Assembly: GCA_018262985.1 (NCBI GenBank)
Contig: JADFDI010000009.1
Coordinates: forward strand, 50,681-114,680
Source: Spirochaetota bacterium
GTDB taxonomy: Bacteria; Spirochaetota; Spirochaetia; Treponematales; UBA12059
DNA: 64,000 bases
Direction: 5' to 3'
Numbering within the stretch: position 1 is the stretch's first letter; each line of letters begins with the position of its first letter. The position numbers were made by a program, and so were the translations under genes. Positions 8,195-16,767 of this stretch are shown here, piece after piece. Below the pieces are notes generated by a model that made no database searches, had not been told where the DNA came from, and saw nothing but the letters and a program-made list of their open reading frames with translations.

Positions 8195-9319
8195 ATGGCC
8201 GGCGTCGAAGGTCCCGAACACAATCCCGATCCGCAGGACTCCTTCGTGCCGGGTCTGCCGGGCTTCGGCGAGTACTTCCTGGCCACCCAGACGCCGGTCT
8301 GGATCGAGGACTTCTCGGGCGTGGCCCAGCGCCTGCGCGAGCTGGGCCTCTCGGGCGCGGCGCTCGAAGCCCACCTACGCGCCAGTCCGGGCGAGGTGCG
8401 CTACCTGGCTTCGAAGGTCCGCGTCCTCGACGCCAACCAGGCGGCCGCCGAGCTGATCGAGGCGGAAAGCCGCCGGCAACTGATCGGGAACATCGCGGTC
8501 GGCTTCGACGACGGATCCTACGCCAACTTCCTGGAGGAGATCCTCTCGATCGCCTCGGGCGCGCGTCGCTTTTCGGTGGATTTCCGCGCCAGGTCCATCA
8601 AGGGCCGCGCCTTGAGGCTCCGCATGGAGTGGACGGCGGCGCCGGGCCACGAGGAGGACCTGGCCCTGGTCTTCGTCACCTCGGTGGACCTGAGCGCCCT
8701 CATGGAGCGGGACGACCAGCTCCGCGTCGCGCTCGAGCGGCAGGAGGCCCTGCTCCGCGAGCTCCAGCACCGGGTGCGCAACACCCTTTCGCTCGTGATC
8801 TCCATCCTGCGCTGGCAGCGGGACGCGGACCCTTCGGGAGAGGCCGTGCTCGGCTCGGCGCTCAGGCGCGTCGAGACCCTGGCGACGGTCCAGCGCTCGC
8901 TCGGCCACGCGGAGGATTTCGCGCGGGTCTCGCTCCGCGATTGCGTGGAGGCCATCGTCGTGTCGGCGCGCGCCGCCCTGGGGTCGCGGGCTTCCATCGC
9001 GAGCGAGCTGCCGGAGCTCGCCCTGCCGGTGGAGACGGCGACGCCGCTCGCGCTCGCGGTGGGGGAGCTCGCGGACAACGCCCTCAGGCACGGCAGGGCA
9101 GGGGACGGGGAGGCGGAGCTGTCCGTCGCGGCGCGCCTGGACGACCTGTCCGCGCTCCGCGTCGAGGTGGGCGACCGCGGCCCCGGGATAGCCGCCGGGG
9201 CGGTGGAGGGCATCGGGCTCGGGCTCGTGCGGGTGCTGGCCCTGCAGCTGAAGGCCGAATTCCGGCTCGAGGACGCGGAGCCCGGCACGCGGGCGGTCCT
9301 GGTCGTTCCGCTGGCCTAG
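8195..9319 (+). CDS. Cytosolic sensor histidine kinase, HisKA_2 type
   Basis: About 374 residues with no membrane segment or signal peptide. A PAS-like region spans about 55-175 (VRVLDANQAAAELIEAESRRQLIG..., ...FVTSVDLSAL). It is followed by the dimerisation/phosphoacceptor motif ALLRELQHRVRNTLSLVISIL, in which His is the phosphorylated residue of the HisKA_2 class, and a HATPase domain with N-box GELADNALRHG, G1 box VGDRGPGIAAG and GIGLGLVRVL. It should sense a cytosolic cue and pass phosphate to a response regulator, but no receiver gene is adjacent. The ORF track starts 31 codons earlier; ATG 8195 is preferred because the predicted promoter fires at that base. Its stop overlaps the convergent methyltransferase by 4 bp. 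Confidence 0.88.
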   Translation: MAGVEGPEHNPDPQDSFVPGLPGFGEYFLATQTPVWIEDFSGVAQRLRELGLSGAALEAHLRASPGEVRYLASKVRVLDANQAAAELIEAESRRQLIGNIAVGFDDGSYANFLEEILSIASGARRFSVDFRARSIKGRALRLRMEWTAAPGHEEDLALVFVTSVDLSALMERDDQLRVALERQEALLRELQHRVRNTLSLVISILRWQRDADPSGEAVLGSALRRVETLATVQRSLGHAEDFARVSLRDCVEAIVVSARAALGSRASIASELPELALPVETATPLALAVGELADNALRHGRAGDGEAELSVAARLDDLSALRVEVGDRGPGIAAGAVEGIGLGLVRVLALQLKAEFRLEDAEPGTRAVLVVPLA

Positions 9320-10017
9320 AGGCTGCGCCGGGGCCGGTTCCCCCGGTCGTCCCCGGCCGCGCGTCCGGCACCCGGGAAGCGCAATACCGCGAGGTCGGGC
9401 GGCTCGAGCAGGTCGAGCCGGGCGCCGAGGCGTCGGGCGAGGGCCTCGAAGGCGGGCGGGCCGAAGAAGCCGACATGCGTCGGATCCTCCTTGTACCACC
9501 AGCGCCCGAAATCCTCAGGGCGCTCCGGCGGGAAGCGCGTGCGGACGGCGATGGCCCCGCCGCCCTCGAGCTTGCGCGCGAGCGTCGCGAGCAGGCGATA
9601 CGGGTAGGGGACGTGCTCGAGCACCTCGTGGACGGCTATCAGGGCGAAGGGGCCGGCCAGGGAGCGCCGGTCCGGAGCGAAAAGCGGGTCCCACGCCTCG
9701 GCGCGGTAGCCGCGCTCGCGGAGCAGCCGGGCGAGCGCGGGCGTAGGTCCCGAGCCGAAATCGAGGACGCGCCCGGGCGGCGGGGCGAAGGGCGCGAGCG
9801 CGCGGTCGATGAAGGTCTCGAGGAAGGCCCGGTAGCCCGGATCGGCGGGATCGTTGCGGTGGAGGCGGTAGCGGGCCTCGGCGGCCTCCGGGCCCGGCAC
9901 GGCGGACGGCTCGACCCGGACATGGCCGCAGCGCGGGCAGCGGAACCAGGACGCGCCCCGTGCCCGGGTCCAGGGCGGGGCGGAGGGGAAGGGGGCGGCG
10001 CAGGCGCGGCATCGCAT
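9316..10017 (-). CDS. Class I SAM-dependent methyltransferase with N-terminal zinc ribbon
   Basis: A 233-residue protein. The N-terminus carries two CxxC knuckles (MRCRAC and FRCPRCGHVRVE), a zinc ribbon. The methyltransferase core follows: GRVLDFGSGPTPALARLLRERGY is SAM motif I, AEAWDP the acidic end of strand 2, and LIAVHEVLEHVPYPYRLLATLARKLEGGG motifs IV-V. This arrangement is seen in bacterial methyltransferases that act on small molecules or surface sugars; the substrate is not identifiable here. It is convergent with the kinase gene (stops overlap) and divergent from the AI-2E permease. The C-terminus is Arg-rich (RGNRPRRSL). Confidence 0.8.
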   Translation of the reverse strand: MRCRACAAPFPSAPPWTRARGASWFRCPRCGHVRVEPSAVPGPEAAEARYRLHRNDPADPGYRAFLETFIDRALAPFAPPPGRVLDFGSGPTPALARLLRERGYRAEAWDPLFAPDRRSLAGPFALIAVHEVLEHVPYPYRLLATLARKLEGGGAIAVRTRFPPERPEDFGRWWYKEDPTHVGFFGPPAFEALARRLGARLDLLEPPDLAVLRFPGAGRAAGDDRGNRPRRSL

Positions 10018-10169
10018 GGCGCCATGCTAGCCCGGACCCCGCGCGGGGGCCAAGGGCGGACGCGCTCGCAGGCCCCGCGCGCCTCGGGGCGCCTCCCGCT
10101 TGACGCGGGTCCGTCCGCGCGCCATTTTCATGGACGGAACGCGCGGCGCCGCGCGCTTCCGGAGGCACG

Positions 10170-11297
10170 ATGAACGACCGGCTCAAGAACTTCAACGCGG
10201 GCAGGGCGAACTTCTTCCTGGTCGGCTTCATGGCCCTGGTCGTGCTCATGGCCGTGGCCAAGATCACCGCCGCGGTCCTGATCCCCCTCGTCATCGCCCT
10301 CCTGCTCGCCTTCGTGCTCGAACCGCTCGTGCTCTTCATCGAACGGCTCCGGATACCGCGGCTGCTGGCCATCCTCGCGGTGTTCATCCTGCTCGGGGGC
10401 GGCATCTACGTCATCGGCGCCATCGTGTTCACGGGCGGGCGGACCATCCTGGGCCTCTACCCGAAATACGAGGCGCGCTTCTCGGAAATCTACGAACGGG
10501 TGGCCGAGGTCCTGAGCCTGCCCTACGACGAGCAACTCTCGGTCTTCGGCAACCTCTGGGGCCAGCTCGGCGTGCGATCGAAGGTCCAGTCGCTCGCGCT
10601 CTCGCTTTCCGAAGGCTCCATCGGCTTCCTCTCCGACGCCTTGATCGTGCTCATCATGACGACCTTCCTCCTCCTCGAGCTCGGCCATTTCCGGAGCAAG
10701 ATCGCCATCGCCTTCGAGCACCGCCTCTCGGACCGCATCAGGGTCATCGCGACCGACGTGGTGGCCCAGGTCAGCCGCTACCTGAGCGCCAAGTTCTTCA
10801 TCTCGCTCGCCACCGGCGTCCTGGTCACCATCGGGCTCGAACTCGTGGGGCTCGATTTCGCGATCGTGTGGGGCGTCATCTCCTTCGTGCTCAACTTCAT
10901 CCCGAATTTCGGCAGCATCGGCGCGGGGCTCGGGGCGGGCGTCTTCGCCCTGGTCCAGTTCTGGCCCGAACCAGGTCCCATCATCGGCGTGGGCGTCGTG
11001 ATGCTCGGGGTCAACCAGGTCATCGGGAACTTCCTCGAACCGAAGATCATGGGCGACAACCTGGGGCTCTCGCCCTTCGTCATCGTGGTCTCGCTGATCG
11101 CGTGGGGCTGGCTCTGGGGCTTCGCCGGGCTCGTGCTCGCGGTGCCGATGACGGTCATAGTGAAGATCGTGTGCGAGAACGTTCCCATTCTCGAGCCCGC
11201 CTCCATCCTGATCGGTTCGTGGAAATCGGCCCGGAAGCGGCGGAACGGCGAGGAGCCGGCCGGTCCCGCCGCGGAGCCCGACGCGCCTCGCCCTTGA
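10170..11297 (+). CDS. AI-2E family transporter (PerM/YdiK-like membrane protein)
   Basis: A 375-residue polytopic protein with about eight membrane segments. It shows the family pattern: two N-terminal helix pairs (FFLVGFMALVVLMAVAKITAAVLIPLVIALLLAFVLEPLV), a soluble periplasmic-like stretch (about 95-150), SLATGVLVTIGLELVGLDFAIVWGVISFVLNFIPNFGSIGA and GVNQVIGNFLEPKIMGDNLGLSPFVIVVSLIAWGWLWG, the last being the most conserved region of the family. Members export signalling or metabolic solutes or act as ion antiporters; the substrate here is unknown. Length matches the family (350-380). A TTGACG box sits upstream at 10100. The gene stands alone. Confidence 0.9.
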   Translation: MNDRLKNFNAGRANFFLVGFMALVVLMAVAKITAAVLIPLVIALLLAFVLEPLVLFIERLRIPRLLAILAVFILLGGGIYVIGAIVFTGGRTILGLYPKYEARFSEIYERVAEVLSLPYDEQLSVFGNLWGQLGVRSKVQSLALSLSEGSIGFLSDALIVLIMTTFLLLELGHFRSKIAIAFEHRLSDRIRVIATDVVAQVSRYLSAKFFISLATGVLVTIGLELVGLDFAIVWGVISFVLNFIPNFGSIGAGLGAGVFALVQFWPEPGPIIGVGVVMLGVNQVIGNFLEPKIMGDNLGLSPFVIVVSLIAWGWLWGFAGLVLAVPMTVIVKIVCENVPILEPASILIGSWKSARKRRNGEEPAGPAAEPDAPRP

Positions 11298-11322
11298 CTC
11301 CGGGGGCGCCCGTCGCTAGATT
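11294..11322 (+). promoter_or_regulatory. Predicted promoter of the ECF transporter operon
   Basis: TTGACT, 17-bp spacer, TAGATT: one of the best sigma70-type matches in the window. It gives a leader of about 83 nt before the ATG at 11412. The leader ends in a short hairpin (CTTCC-gcgc-GGAAG); no known vitamin riboswitch is recognised in it. Confidence 0.65.
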
Positions 11323-11411
11323 GACACCGCGCCTGGATCCGTCGCGACCGGGACGCGGGAGTTTCGCATGACCAGACCCGAGGCTCCCCTTCCGCGCGGA
11401 AGGGCGGGGCC

Positions 11412-13220
11412 ATGCCGTTCGTAGACGTCCGCGGGCTTTTCCACCGCTACCCGGGTTCTCCCGTCCATTCCCTCTCCGACGTATCCTTTCAGGTCGAGCC
11501 GGGCGAGTACCTCGCCGTCCTCGGCGCCAACGGCTCCGGAAAGAGCACGCTCGTGCGCTGCCTCGACGGCCTCGCGGAGATCGAAAGCGGCTCGGCGCGG
11601 GTCGGCGGGCTCGACCCGATGAACGCCGACGAGCTCGCGGAGTTGCGCGCGCGGACGGGCCTGGTGTTCCAGTCGCCCGCCGACCAGCTGGTGGCCTCGG
11701 TGGTCGAGGAGGACTGCGCCTTCGGCCCCGAGAACCTCGGGCTGCCTCGCGAAGAGATCGCTCGGCGGGTGGCGTCGGCGCTCGAGGCGGCCGGGCTTTC
11801 CGCCGAACGCTCGAGGCCCGCCTGGGCCCTGTCGGCCGGCCAGCAGCAGCGCCTCGCCGTCGCCGGCGCGCTCGCCCTCGAGCCGGAGCTGCTGCTCCTC
11901 GACGAAGCCACCGCCATGATCGACCCGCCCGGACGCACGGGCTTCCTCGACCTGATCGAGCGCCTCAACTCAGGCGGCACCACCGTCATCCACGTCACCC
12001 ATTCGATGGAGGAAGCCCTCCGCGCGCGCCGCGTCCTCGTGCTGAGCGGCGGACGCCTCTCGTTCGACGGAGCGCCCGCGGAGCTGTTCGAGCGCCCCGA
12101 ACTGGAAGCGTGGTCGCTCTCGCGGCCCGCCTCGCTCGAAGCCGCGCGCCGCGTGCGCGTCGCGTTCCCTGATTTCCGGCCGGCAGGAAGCGCGCCCGCG
12201 GATTTCCGAGACGAACTCGCGCGCCTCGCCCGGATTTTCGGAGCCGCTCCGGCGGTACCGCGCGCGGGTCCGTCGAATCCGTCGAATCCGTCGATTCCGT
12301 CGGACGCCGCTCCCGTCGACCCGCCGCGCGACGACGACGCGCTCGTCCTCGACAAGGTCGTCCACGAGTACCTGGGCGGCACCGAGCTTGCGAAGCTCGC
12401 GCTCGACGGCGCTTCGCTCCGCGCCGGGAAGGGCGAACTGGTCGCGCTGGTCGGCGCCACGGGCTCCGGCAAGAGCTCCGCGCTCCAGCACGGCAACGCC
12501 CTGCTCGCGCCGTCATCCGGTTCGGTGCGCGTCCTGGGCCTCGACCCGGCGGCCAAGGGCGCCGACCTCAAAGCCCTGCGGTCGCGCGCGGCCCTGGCCG
12601 TGCAACGCCCCGAGACCGCGCTCTTCGAGACCTGCGTCGGCGACGACGTGGCCTTCGGTCCCCGCAACCACGGACTGAGGGGGAAGCCGCTCGTGGAGCG
12701 GGTCCGCTCGGCCATGGAGCGCGTGAAGCTCCCGTACGCGGAGTTCCGCGACCGCCCGGTCCGCGCGCTCTCGGGCGGCGAAAAGCGCCGCGCCGCAATG
12801 GCGGGGGTACTGGCCCTGGAACCCGAGCTCCTGCTGCTCGACGAACCCTGCGCCGGGCTCGATCCAGGCGGCCGGGAATCGGCGCTGGCGCTGCAGGCCG
12901 CGCTCAAGGCGGACGGCCGGACGGTGGCGGTATCGACCCACTCGATGGAGGACGCGACGCGGGCGGATCGGGTCTATGTGCTGGAGAAGGGAAGGGTGGT
13001 CGCCGAGGGAAGCCCCGCGGAGGTCTTCCTCGGGACGGAGCCGCCGCCCGGGCTCGAACGACCCTGGGCCGCGGAAGCGTCCGTACTCCTCTGGCGCGCC
13101 GGGCTGACGTCCGCCCCCGGCGCCCTCGACGCCGCGGCGCTGGCCGACGAGGCGCTCGCCGTCCTCGGCGCGCCGCGCCCGGGCGGCGTCCCGCGCGCGG
13201 CGGCGGAAGGCTCGCCGTGA
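11412..13220 (+). CDS. ECF transporter ATPase, EcfA1-EcfA2 fusion
   Basis: A 602-residue protein with two full ABC ATPase domains that in most bacteria are separate subunits. Domain 1 has Walker A LGANGSGKST (about 37-46), signature LSAGQQQRLAVAGALALEPE and Walker B LLLLDEATAMID. Domain 2 has Walker A GATGSGKSS, signature LSGGEKRRAAMAGVLALEPE and Walker B LLLLDEPCAGLD. Both carry the Q-loop FQSPADQLVASVVEEDCAFGPENLG / VQRPETALFETCVGDDVAFGPRNHG typical of ECF ATPases. The linker holds an in-frame 9-bp tandem repeat (NPSNPSIPS). With EcfT, overlapping by 4 bp, it forms the energising module that powers the S component downstream. Ends beyond domain 2 with an unconserved 60-residue tail. Confidence 0.93.
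   Translation: MPFVDVRGLFHRYPGSPVHSLSDVSFQVEPGEYLAVLGANGSGKSTLVRCLDGLAEIESGSARVGGLDPMNADELAELRARTGLVFQSPADQLVASVVEEDCAFGPENLGLPREEIARRVASALEAAGLSAERSRPAWALSAGQQQRLAVAGALALEPELLLLDEATAMIDPPGRTGFLDLIERLNSGGTTVIHVTHSMEEALRARRVLVLSGGRLSFDGAPAELFERPELEAWSLSRPASLEAARRVRVAFPDFRPAGSAPADFRDELARLARIFGAAPAVPRAGPSNPSNPSIPSDAAPVDPPRDDDALVLDKVVHEYLGGTELAKLALDGASLRAGKGELVALVGATGSGKSSALQHGNALLAPSSGSVRVLGLDPAAKGADLKALRSRAALAVQRPETALFETCVGDDVAFGPRNHGLRGKPLVERVRSAMERVKLPYAEFRDRPVRALSGGEKRRAAMAGVLALEPELLLLDEPCAGLDPGGRESALALQAALKADGRTVAVSTHSMEDATRADRVYVLEKGRVVAEGSPAEVFLGTEPPPGLERPWAAEASVLLWRAGLTSAPGALDAAALADEALAVLGAPRPGGVPRAAAEGSP
12270..12303 (+). repeat. 9-bp tandem repeat in the EcfA1-A2 linker
   Basis: Units CCGTCGAAT, CCGTCGAAT, CCGTCGATT and a partial CCGTCGG lie in frame and encode the NPSNPSIPS linker between the two ATPase domains. 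Such repeats can change length by slippage without breaking the reading frame. Confidence 0.8.
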
Positions 13221-14065
13221 AGGACCTCGAATTCTTCCGCAACGCCACGCTCGGGCAATACGTCGACTCCCCTTCGCGCGTGCACGCCTTCGCGCCGCTC
13301 ACCAAGTACCTCGGCCTCCTCGCGCTGGCGGCGCCGGCCCTCGCGTCGCGCACCACCTACGCGGCCCTGGCCGTCATGGCGCTCGGCCTCCTCGTCGCGC
13401 TGGCGGCCGGGGTGCGGCCGGCCTTCCTGCTCCGCGGCCTCAAGCCCGCGCTGCCGGCCCTGGCCCTCATCATGGCGCTGCAGATCCTGCTCTCCTGGCC
13501 CGGCGACGCGAGCGCCGCGCTGCTCCGCCTCGGCCCGATCGACGTGACCGTGGCCGAGCTCGCGAACTCCGCGCGCATCGCGGCGCGGCTCGCGGCGCTC
13601 ATGGTGACCCTCGGGCTCTTCACCGCCACGGCTTCCGAGAGCCAGATCGTGCACGGCATCGAGGACATCCTGGCGCCGCTCTCGCGGCTCGGCATCCCCG
13701 CGCACCGGCTCGCGCTCGTGGTCGGCATCGCGTTCCGCTTCATCCCCATCCTGGCGGGCGAGGCGGAGCTCATCGTCAAGGCCCAGGCTTCGCGCGGGGC
13801 CGACTTCGGCTCCGGCACGCGCAACCCGTTCCGGCGCGTGAAGGCCTGGCTGCCCGTGCTGGTGCCGCTCATGCTGCGCGCCCTCGAGCGCTCGGAGTCG
13901 CTGGTCGAGGCCATGGAGGCGCGCGGCTATTCAGGCGGCCTCCGCTCGCGCCTCGCGTCCTATCCGGCCGGGCGGGGCGAAAAGGCGCTCCGCATCGCCC
14001 TCGTCCTGTTCGGCTCGCTTTCGGTTTTCCTGGCCTCGAGGGCGCCTTCGCCCTGGGGGACCTGA
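13217..14065 (+). CDS. ecfT: ECF transporter transmembrane component EcfT
   Basis: A 282-residue membrane protein with a GTG start that overlaps the ATPase stop (GTGA), indicating translational coupling. It has four to six hydrophobic segments and, in its cytosolic coupling helices, the two family signatures around Ala-Arg/Ser-Arg-Gly: IVKAQASRGADFG and LVEAMEARGYSGG, which touch the two ATPase halves. EcfT transmits ATP-driven motion to the substrate-binding S subunit. Length and order (A1-A2, T, S) fit a dedicated, group I-like ECF system rather than a shared energising module. Confidence 0.92.
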   Translation: MKDLEFFRNATLGQYVDSPSRVHAFAPLTKYLGLLALAAPALASRTTYAALAVMALGLLVALAAGVRPAFLLRGLKPALPALALIMALQILLSWPGDASAALLRLGPIDVTVAELANSARIAARLAALMVTLGLFTATASESQIVHGIEDILAPLSRLGIPAHRLALVVGIAFRFIPILAGEAELIVKAQASRGADFGSGTRNPFRRVKAWLPVLVPLMLRALERSESLVEAMEARGYSGGLRSRLASYPAGRGEKALRIALVLFGSLSVFLASRAPSPWGT

Positions 14066-14099
14066 CGCCCGTCGTTCATCATCCGAAGGAGGATCAGCC

Positions 14100-14675
14100 A
14101 TGAAGAAATCCGTCGTCCGCAAGATCGTCGTGGCGGGAGTGCTCTCCGCCGTCGCCGCCTTCCTCGGCCTGACCCGGCTCGGCTACATCCCGTGGTTCTC
14201 CGGCGCCTCGCTGACGGTCATGCACGTGCCGGCCATCGTCGGCGCGGTGCTCGAAGGCCCCGTCGTCGGCGCCGTCATCGGCCTGGTGTTCGGCCTCACG
14301 AGCCTCCTCCAGGCGGCCATCGCGCCGACGGGGCCGCTCGACCCGGCCTTCGTCAACCCGCTCATCTCGGTGCTGCCCCGCCTCCTCGTGGGCCCCGCGG
14401 CCTTCCTCGCCTACGCCGCCTTCCGCGGCAAGCTGGAGATCCCCGCGCTCGGGCTTTCCGGCATCGTCGGCAGCCTCGTCAACACCATGCTGGTGGTCGG
14501 CGCCCTCGCGCTCTTCGGCTTCCTGACCTGGGACCTCTTCTGGCCGATCGTCACCGCCAACGGGCTCCCCGAGGCCGGCGCGGCGGCCATCGTCAACGTG
14601 GCCGTGGTGGCCGCCTGGAAGGGCGTCGCGCGCCGGGGCGGCAAGGCCTCCATCGCCGCCGAAGAGGACAGGTAG
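14100..14675 (+). CDS. ECF transporter substrate-binding (S) component, probably for pantothenate
   Basis: A 191-residue integral membrane protein with six predicted helices. The N-terminal half has the S-component pattern AAFLGLTRLGYIPWFSGASLTVMHVPAIVGAVLEGPVVGAVIGLVFGLTSLLQA, and the later VNPLISVLPRLLVGPAAFLAY is also typical. It follows ecfT by 34 bp with GGAGGATCAGCC before the ATG. Two bases after its stop begins a CoaX-like pantothenate kinase gene, so pantothenate (vitamin B5) is the most likely ligand; this rests on context only. A related vitamin cannot be excluded. Confidence 0.85.
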   Translation: MKKSVVRKIVVAGVLSAVAAFLGLTRLGYIPWFSGASLTVMHVPAIVGAVLEGPVVGAVIGLVFGLTSLLQAAIAPTGPLDPAFVNPLISVLPRLLVGPAAFLAYAAFRGKLEIPALGLSGIVGSLVNTMLVVGALALFGFLTWDLFWPIVTANGLPEAGAAAIVNVAVVAAWKGVARRGGKASIAAEEDR

Positions 14676-14677
14676 CC

Positions 14678-15517
14678 GTGCTCCTCGCCCTCGACGCCCG
14701 GAACGCCTCGGTCGCGGTCGGGGCGTCGGCTTCCGGTCCCGGCCCCGATCCGGGCCACGCGCGCTTCCGGATCGGCGCGGTTCCCTCGCGGAGCGCGGAC
14801 GAGTGGGCCTACGCCCTCGGCTCGATGCTCCGCGCCGAGGGAATCGAGCCGTCCCGCGTCGAGCGCGTCGTCCTCTCGTGCGTGGTGCCGAGCCTCGCGC
14901 CCAGGCTCCGCGAGGCCTGCGCCAAGGCTTTCGGCCTCGAGCCGCTCGTCGTAGGGCCCGGCGTGCGCAACGGGCTCAAGATCCGCACCGACTCGCCCTC
15001 CGAGCTCGGCTCGGACCTGGTCTGCGACGCCGTGGCCGCGCGCGAGCTCCTGGCCGAGCGCGGCCTCGCGGGGCGGCCCTGCGTCGTCGTCGACTTCGGT
15101 TCCGCCATCGCCTTCTCGGCCCTGTCGGCCTCGGGCGAGTACCTGGGCGCCTCGATAGCGCCGGGACCGGAGCTGGCCGCGCTCGCGCTCAGCCGCGGCG
15201 CCGCCCTCCTGCCCGAGGCCCGCTTCGAGGCGCCGGAGCGCGCCATCGGCCGCAACACGGCGCAGGCCCTGCAGTCGGGCCTGGCGCTCGGCTTCGCGGG
15301 CCTCGTGGACCGCGTCGTGGAGCGCATGGCCTCCGAGCTCGGGGAGGACTGCCTGGCGCTGGGTTCCGGAGAGGAGTACGGCCGCCTGCTCGAGCCGGAG
15401 CGGGGCTTCCTCGATTTCGTGCCGGACCTGGCGCTCGACGGCCTCCGCGCCATCGCGGCGCTCAACCCGGCGGAACCCGTCGTAAGGGGAGGCCCGGGCG
15501 AATCCCGCCGCGCCTGA
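14678..15517 (+). CDS. CoaX-like type III pantothenate kinase with eroded active-site motifs
   Basis: About 279 residues from a GTG two bases after the S-component stop. The fold of the ASKHA/type III pantothenate kinase family is clear: VVGPGVRNGLKIRTDSPSELGSD, VVVDFGSAIAFSALSASGEYLGASIAPG, and ERAIGRNTAQALQSGLALGFAGLVDRVV. The catalytic signatures deviate: the phosphate loop DxGNT reads DARNAS, GADR reads GSDL, and DFGTATTFD reads DFGSAIAFS. It would normally phosphorylate pantothenate in the first step of CoA synthesis, trapping the vitamin brought in by the ECF system. Either the enzyme is unusual, or it is a non-catalytic or repurposed paralogue. The symbol is withheld for that reason. 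Confidence 0.8.
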   Translation: MLLALDARNASVAVGASASGPGPDPGHARFRIGAVPSRSADEWAYALGSMLRAEGIEPSRVERVVLSCVVPSLAPRLREACAKAFGLEPLVVGPGVRNGLKIRTDSPSELGSDLVCDAVAARELLAERGLAGRPCVVVDFGSAIAFSALSASGEYLGASIAPGPELAALALSRGAALLPEARFEAPERAIGRNTAQALQSGLALGFAGLVDRVVERMASELGEDCLALGSGEEYGRLLEPERGFLDFVPDLALDGLRAIAALNPAEPVVRGGPGESRRA

Positions 15518-15559
15518 GCGCGGCCCCCCCGTTCCGCCCGCCTTCGAGCGCCGCGGCGC

Positions 15560-15589
15560 TTGCCCGGCTCCCCCCGCCCGGCCTAGAAT
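15560..15589 (+). promoter_or_regulatory. Predicted promoter of the oadB-like gene
   Basis: TTGCCC, 18-bp spacer, TAGAAT. It gives a leader of about 28 nt containing GGAGG before the ATG at 15624. Confidence 0.6.
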
Positions 15590-15623
15590 CGACCGCAAGC
15601 AATCCGGACGGAGGGTCCAATAA

Positions 15624-16754
15624 ATGGAAGAACTCTTCATCGGCTTCACGTCGGTGACCTGGCAGCACCTGGTCATGTACCTGGTGGGCGTCGCGCTCAT
15701 CGTCCTGGCCATCGTCAAGCAGTACGAGCCGATGCTGCTCCTGCCCATCGGCTTCGGCGCCATCCTCGTCAACCTGCCCCTCGAGACCGTGTGGGAGCAC
15801 GCGGGCGCCCCCGGCTTCCTCAAGGTCCTCTACGAGGCCGGCATCGCGACCGAGCTCTTCCCGCTGCTCATCTTCGTCGCGGTGGGGGCCATGATCGACT
15901 TCGGGCCGCTGTTCAAGAACCCCTACATGATCTTCTTCGGCGCCGCCGCGCAGTTCGGCATCTTCGCCACCATGATAGTGGCGACCCTGGTCGGCTTCGA
16001 CCTCCGCGAGGCCGCGAGCATCGGCATCATCGGCGCGGCCGACGGCCCCACGAGCATCTTCGTCGCCAACGTCTTCGCGCCGAAGTTGCTCGGCCCCATA
16101 TCGGTGGCGGCCTACTCGTACATGTCGCTCGTGCCCCTCATCCAGCCGCCGGTCATCAAGGCGTTGACCACCAAGGCCGAGCGCCGCATCCACATGGCCT
16201 ACCACGAATCCGCCTCGCCGAAGTGGCTCAAGGTGATGTTCCCCATCGCCGTCACCATGATCGCGGGCTTCGTCGCCCCGATCTCCGTGCCCCTCATCGG
16301 CTCGCTCATGTTCGGCAACCTGATCCGCGAGTCCGGCGTCCTCGAGCGCCTCTCGCAGACGGCGCAGAACGAGCTCGCGTACCTGGTGACCCTGCTCCTC
16401 GGCATCACGATCGGCTCCAGCATGAAGGCGGCCGACTTCCTGACCTGGAAGACCCTGCTCATCATGGGCATGGGCCTCGTGGCCTTCGTCTTCGACACCG
16501 CGGGCGGCGTCCTCTTCGCCAAGGCCGTCAACCTCTTCCTGCCCAAGGGCCGCAAGGTCAACCCGATGATTGGCGCCTGCGGCATCTCCGCCTTCCCCAT
16601 GTCGGGCCGCATCGTCCAGAAGATGGCCAGCGACGAGGAGAAGGGCAACATCATCCTCATGCACGCCATCGGATCCAACGTCTCGGGCCAGCTCGGCTCG
16701 GTCATCGCGGGCGGCATGGTGCTGGCCCTGGTCCCGCTCGTCGCGGGCCTCTGA
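15624..16754 (+). CDS. Sodium-ion-translocating decarboxylase beta subunit (OadB/GcdB family)
   Basis: A 376-residue protein with about nine hydrophobic segments. The family core is clear: PLLIFVAVGAMIDFGPL, ASIGIIGAADGPTSIFVANVFAPKLLGPISVAAYSYMSLVPLIQPPVIKALTTKAERRIHM, and the second inverted half GACGISAFPMSGRIVQKMASDEEKGNIILMHAIGSNVSGQLGSVIAGG. The conserved Asp, Asn and Ser residues of the Na+ channel are present. It couples decarboxylation of a carboxybiotin intermediate to Na+ export across the inner membrane. No carboxyltransferase or biotin carrier gene is adjacent; only a small membrane protein follows. The substrate (oxaloacetate, methylmalonyl-CoA or glutaconyl-CoA) cannot be assigned from the beta subunit. 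Confidence 0.92.
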   Translation: MEELFIGFTSVTWQHLVMYLVGVALIVLAIVKQYEPMLLLPIGFGAILVNLPLETVWEHAGAPGFLKVLYEAGIATELFPLLIFVAVGAMIDFGPLFKNPYMIFFGAAAQFGIFATMIVATLVGFDLREAASIGIIGAADGPTSIFVANVFAPKLLGPISVAAYSYMSLVPLIQPPVIKALTTKAERRIHMAYHESASPKWLKVMFPIAVTMIAGFVAPISVPLIGSLMFGNLIRESGVLERLSQTAQNELAYLVTLLLGITIGSSMKAADFLTWKTLLIMGMGLVAFVFDTAGGVLFAKAVNLFLPKGRKVNPMIGACGISAFPMSGRIVQKMASDEEKGNIILMHAIGSNVSGQLGSVIAGGMVLALVPLVAGL

Positions 16755-16767
16755 CAGGAGCGATCGC

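Noticed and set aside
11323-11411. Vitamin riboswitch in the ECF operon leader
   Set aside because: The leader is only about 83 nt and I see no conserved riboswitch core; a covariance search would be needed.
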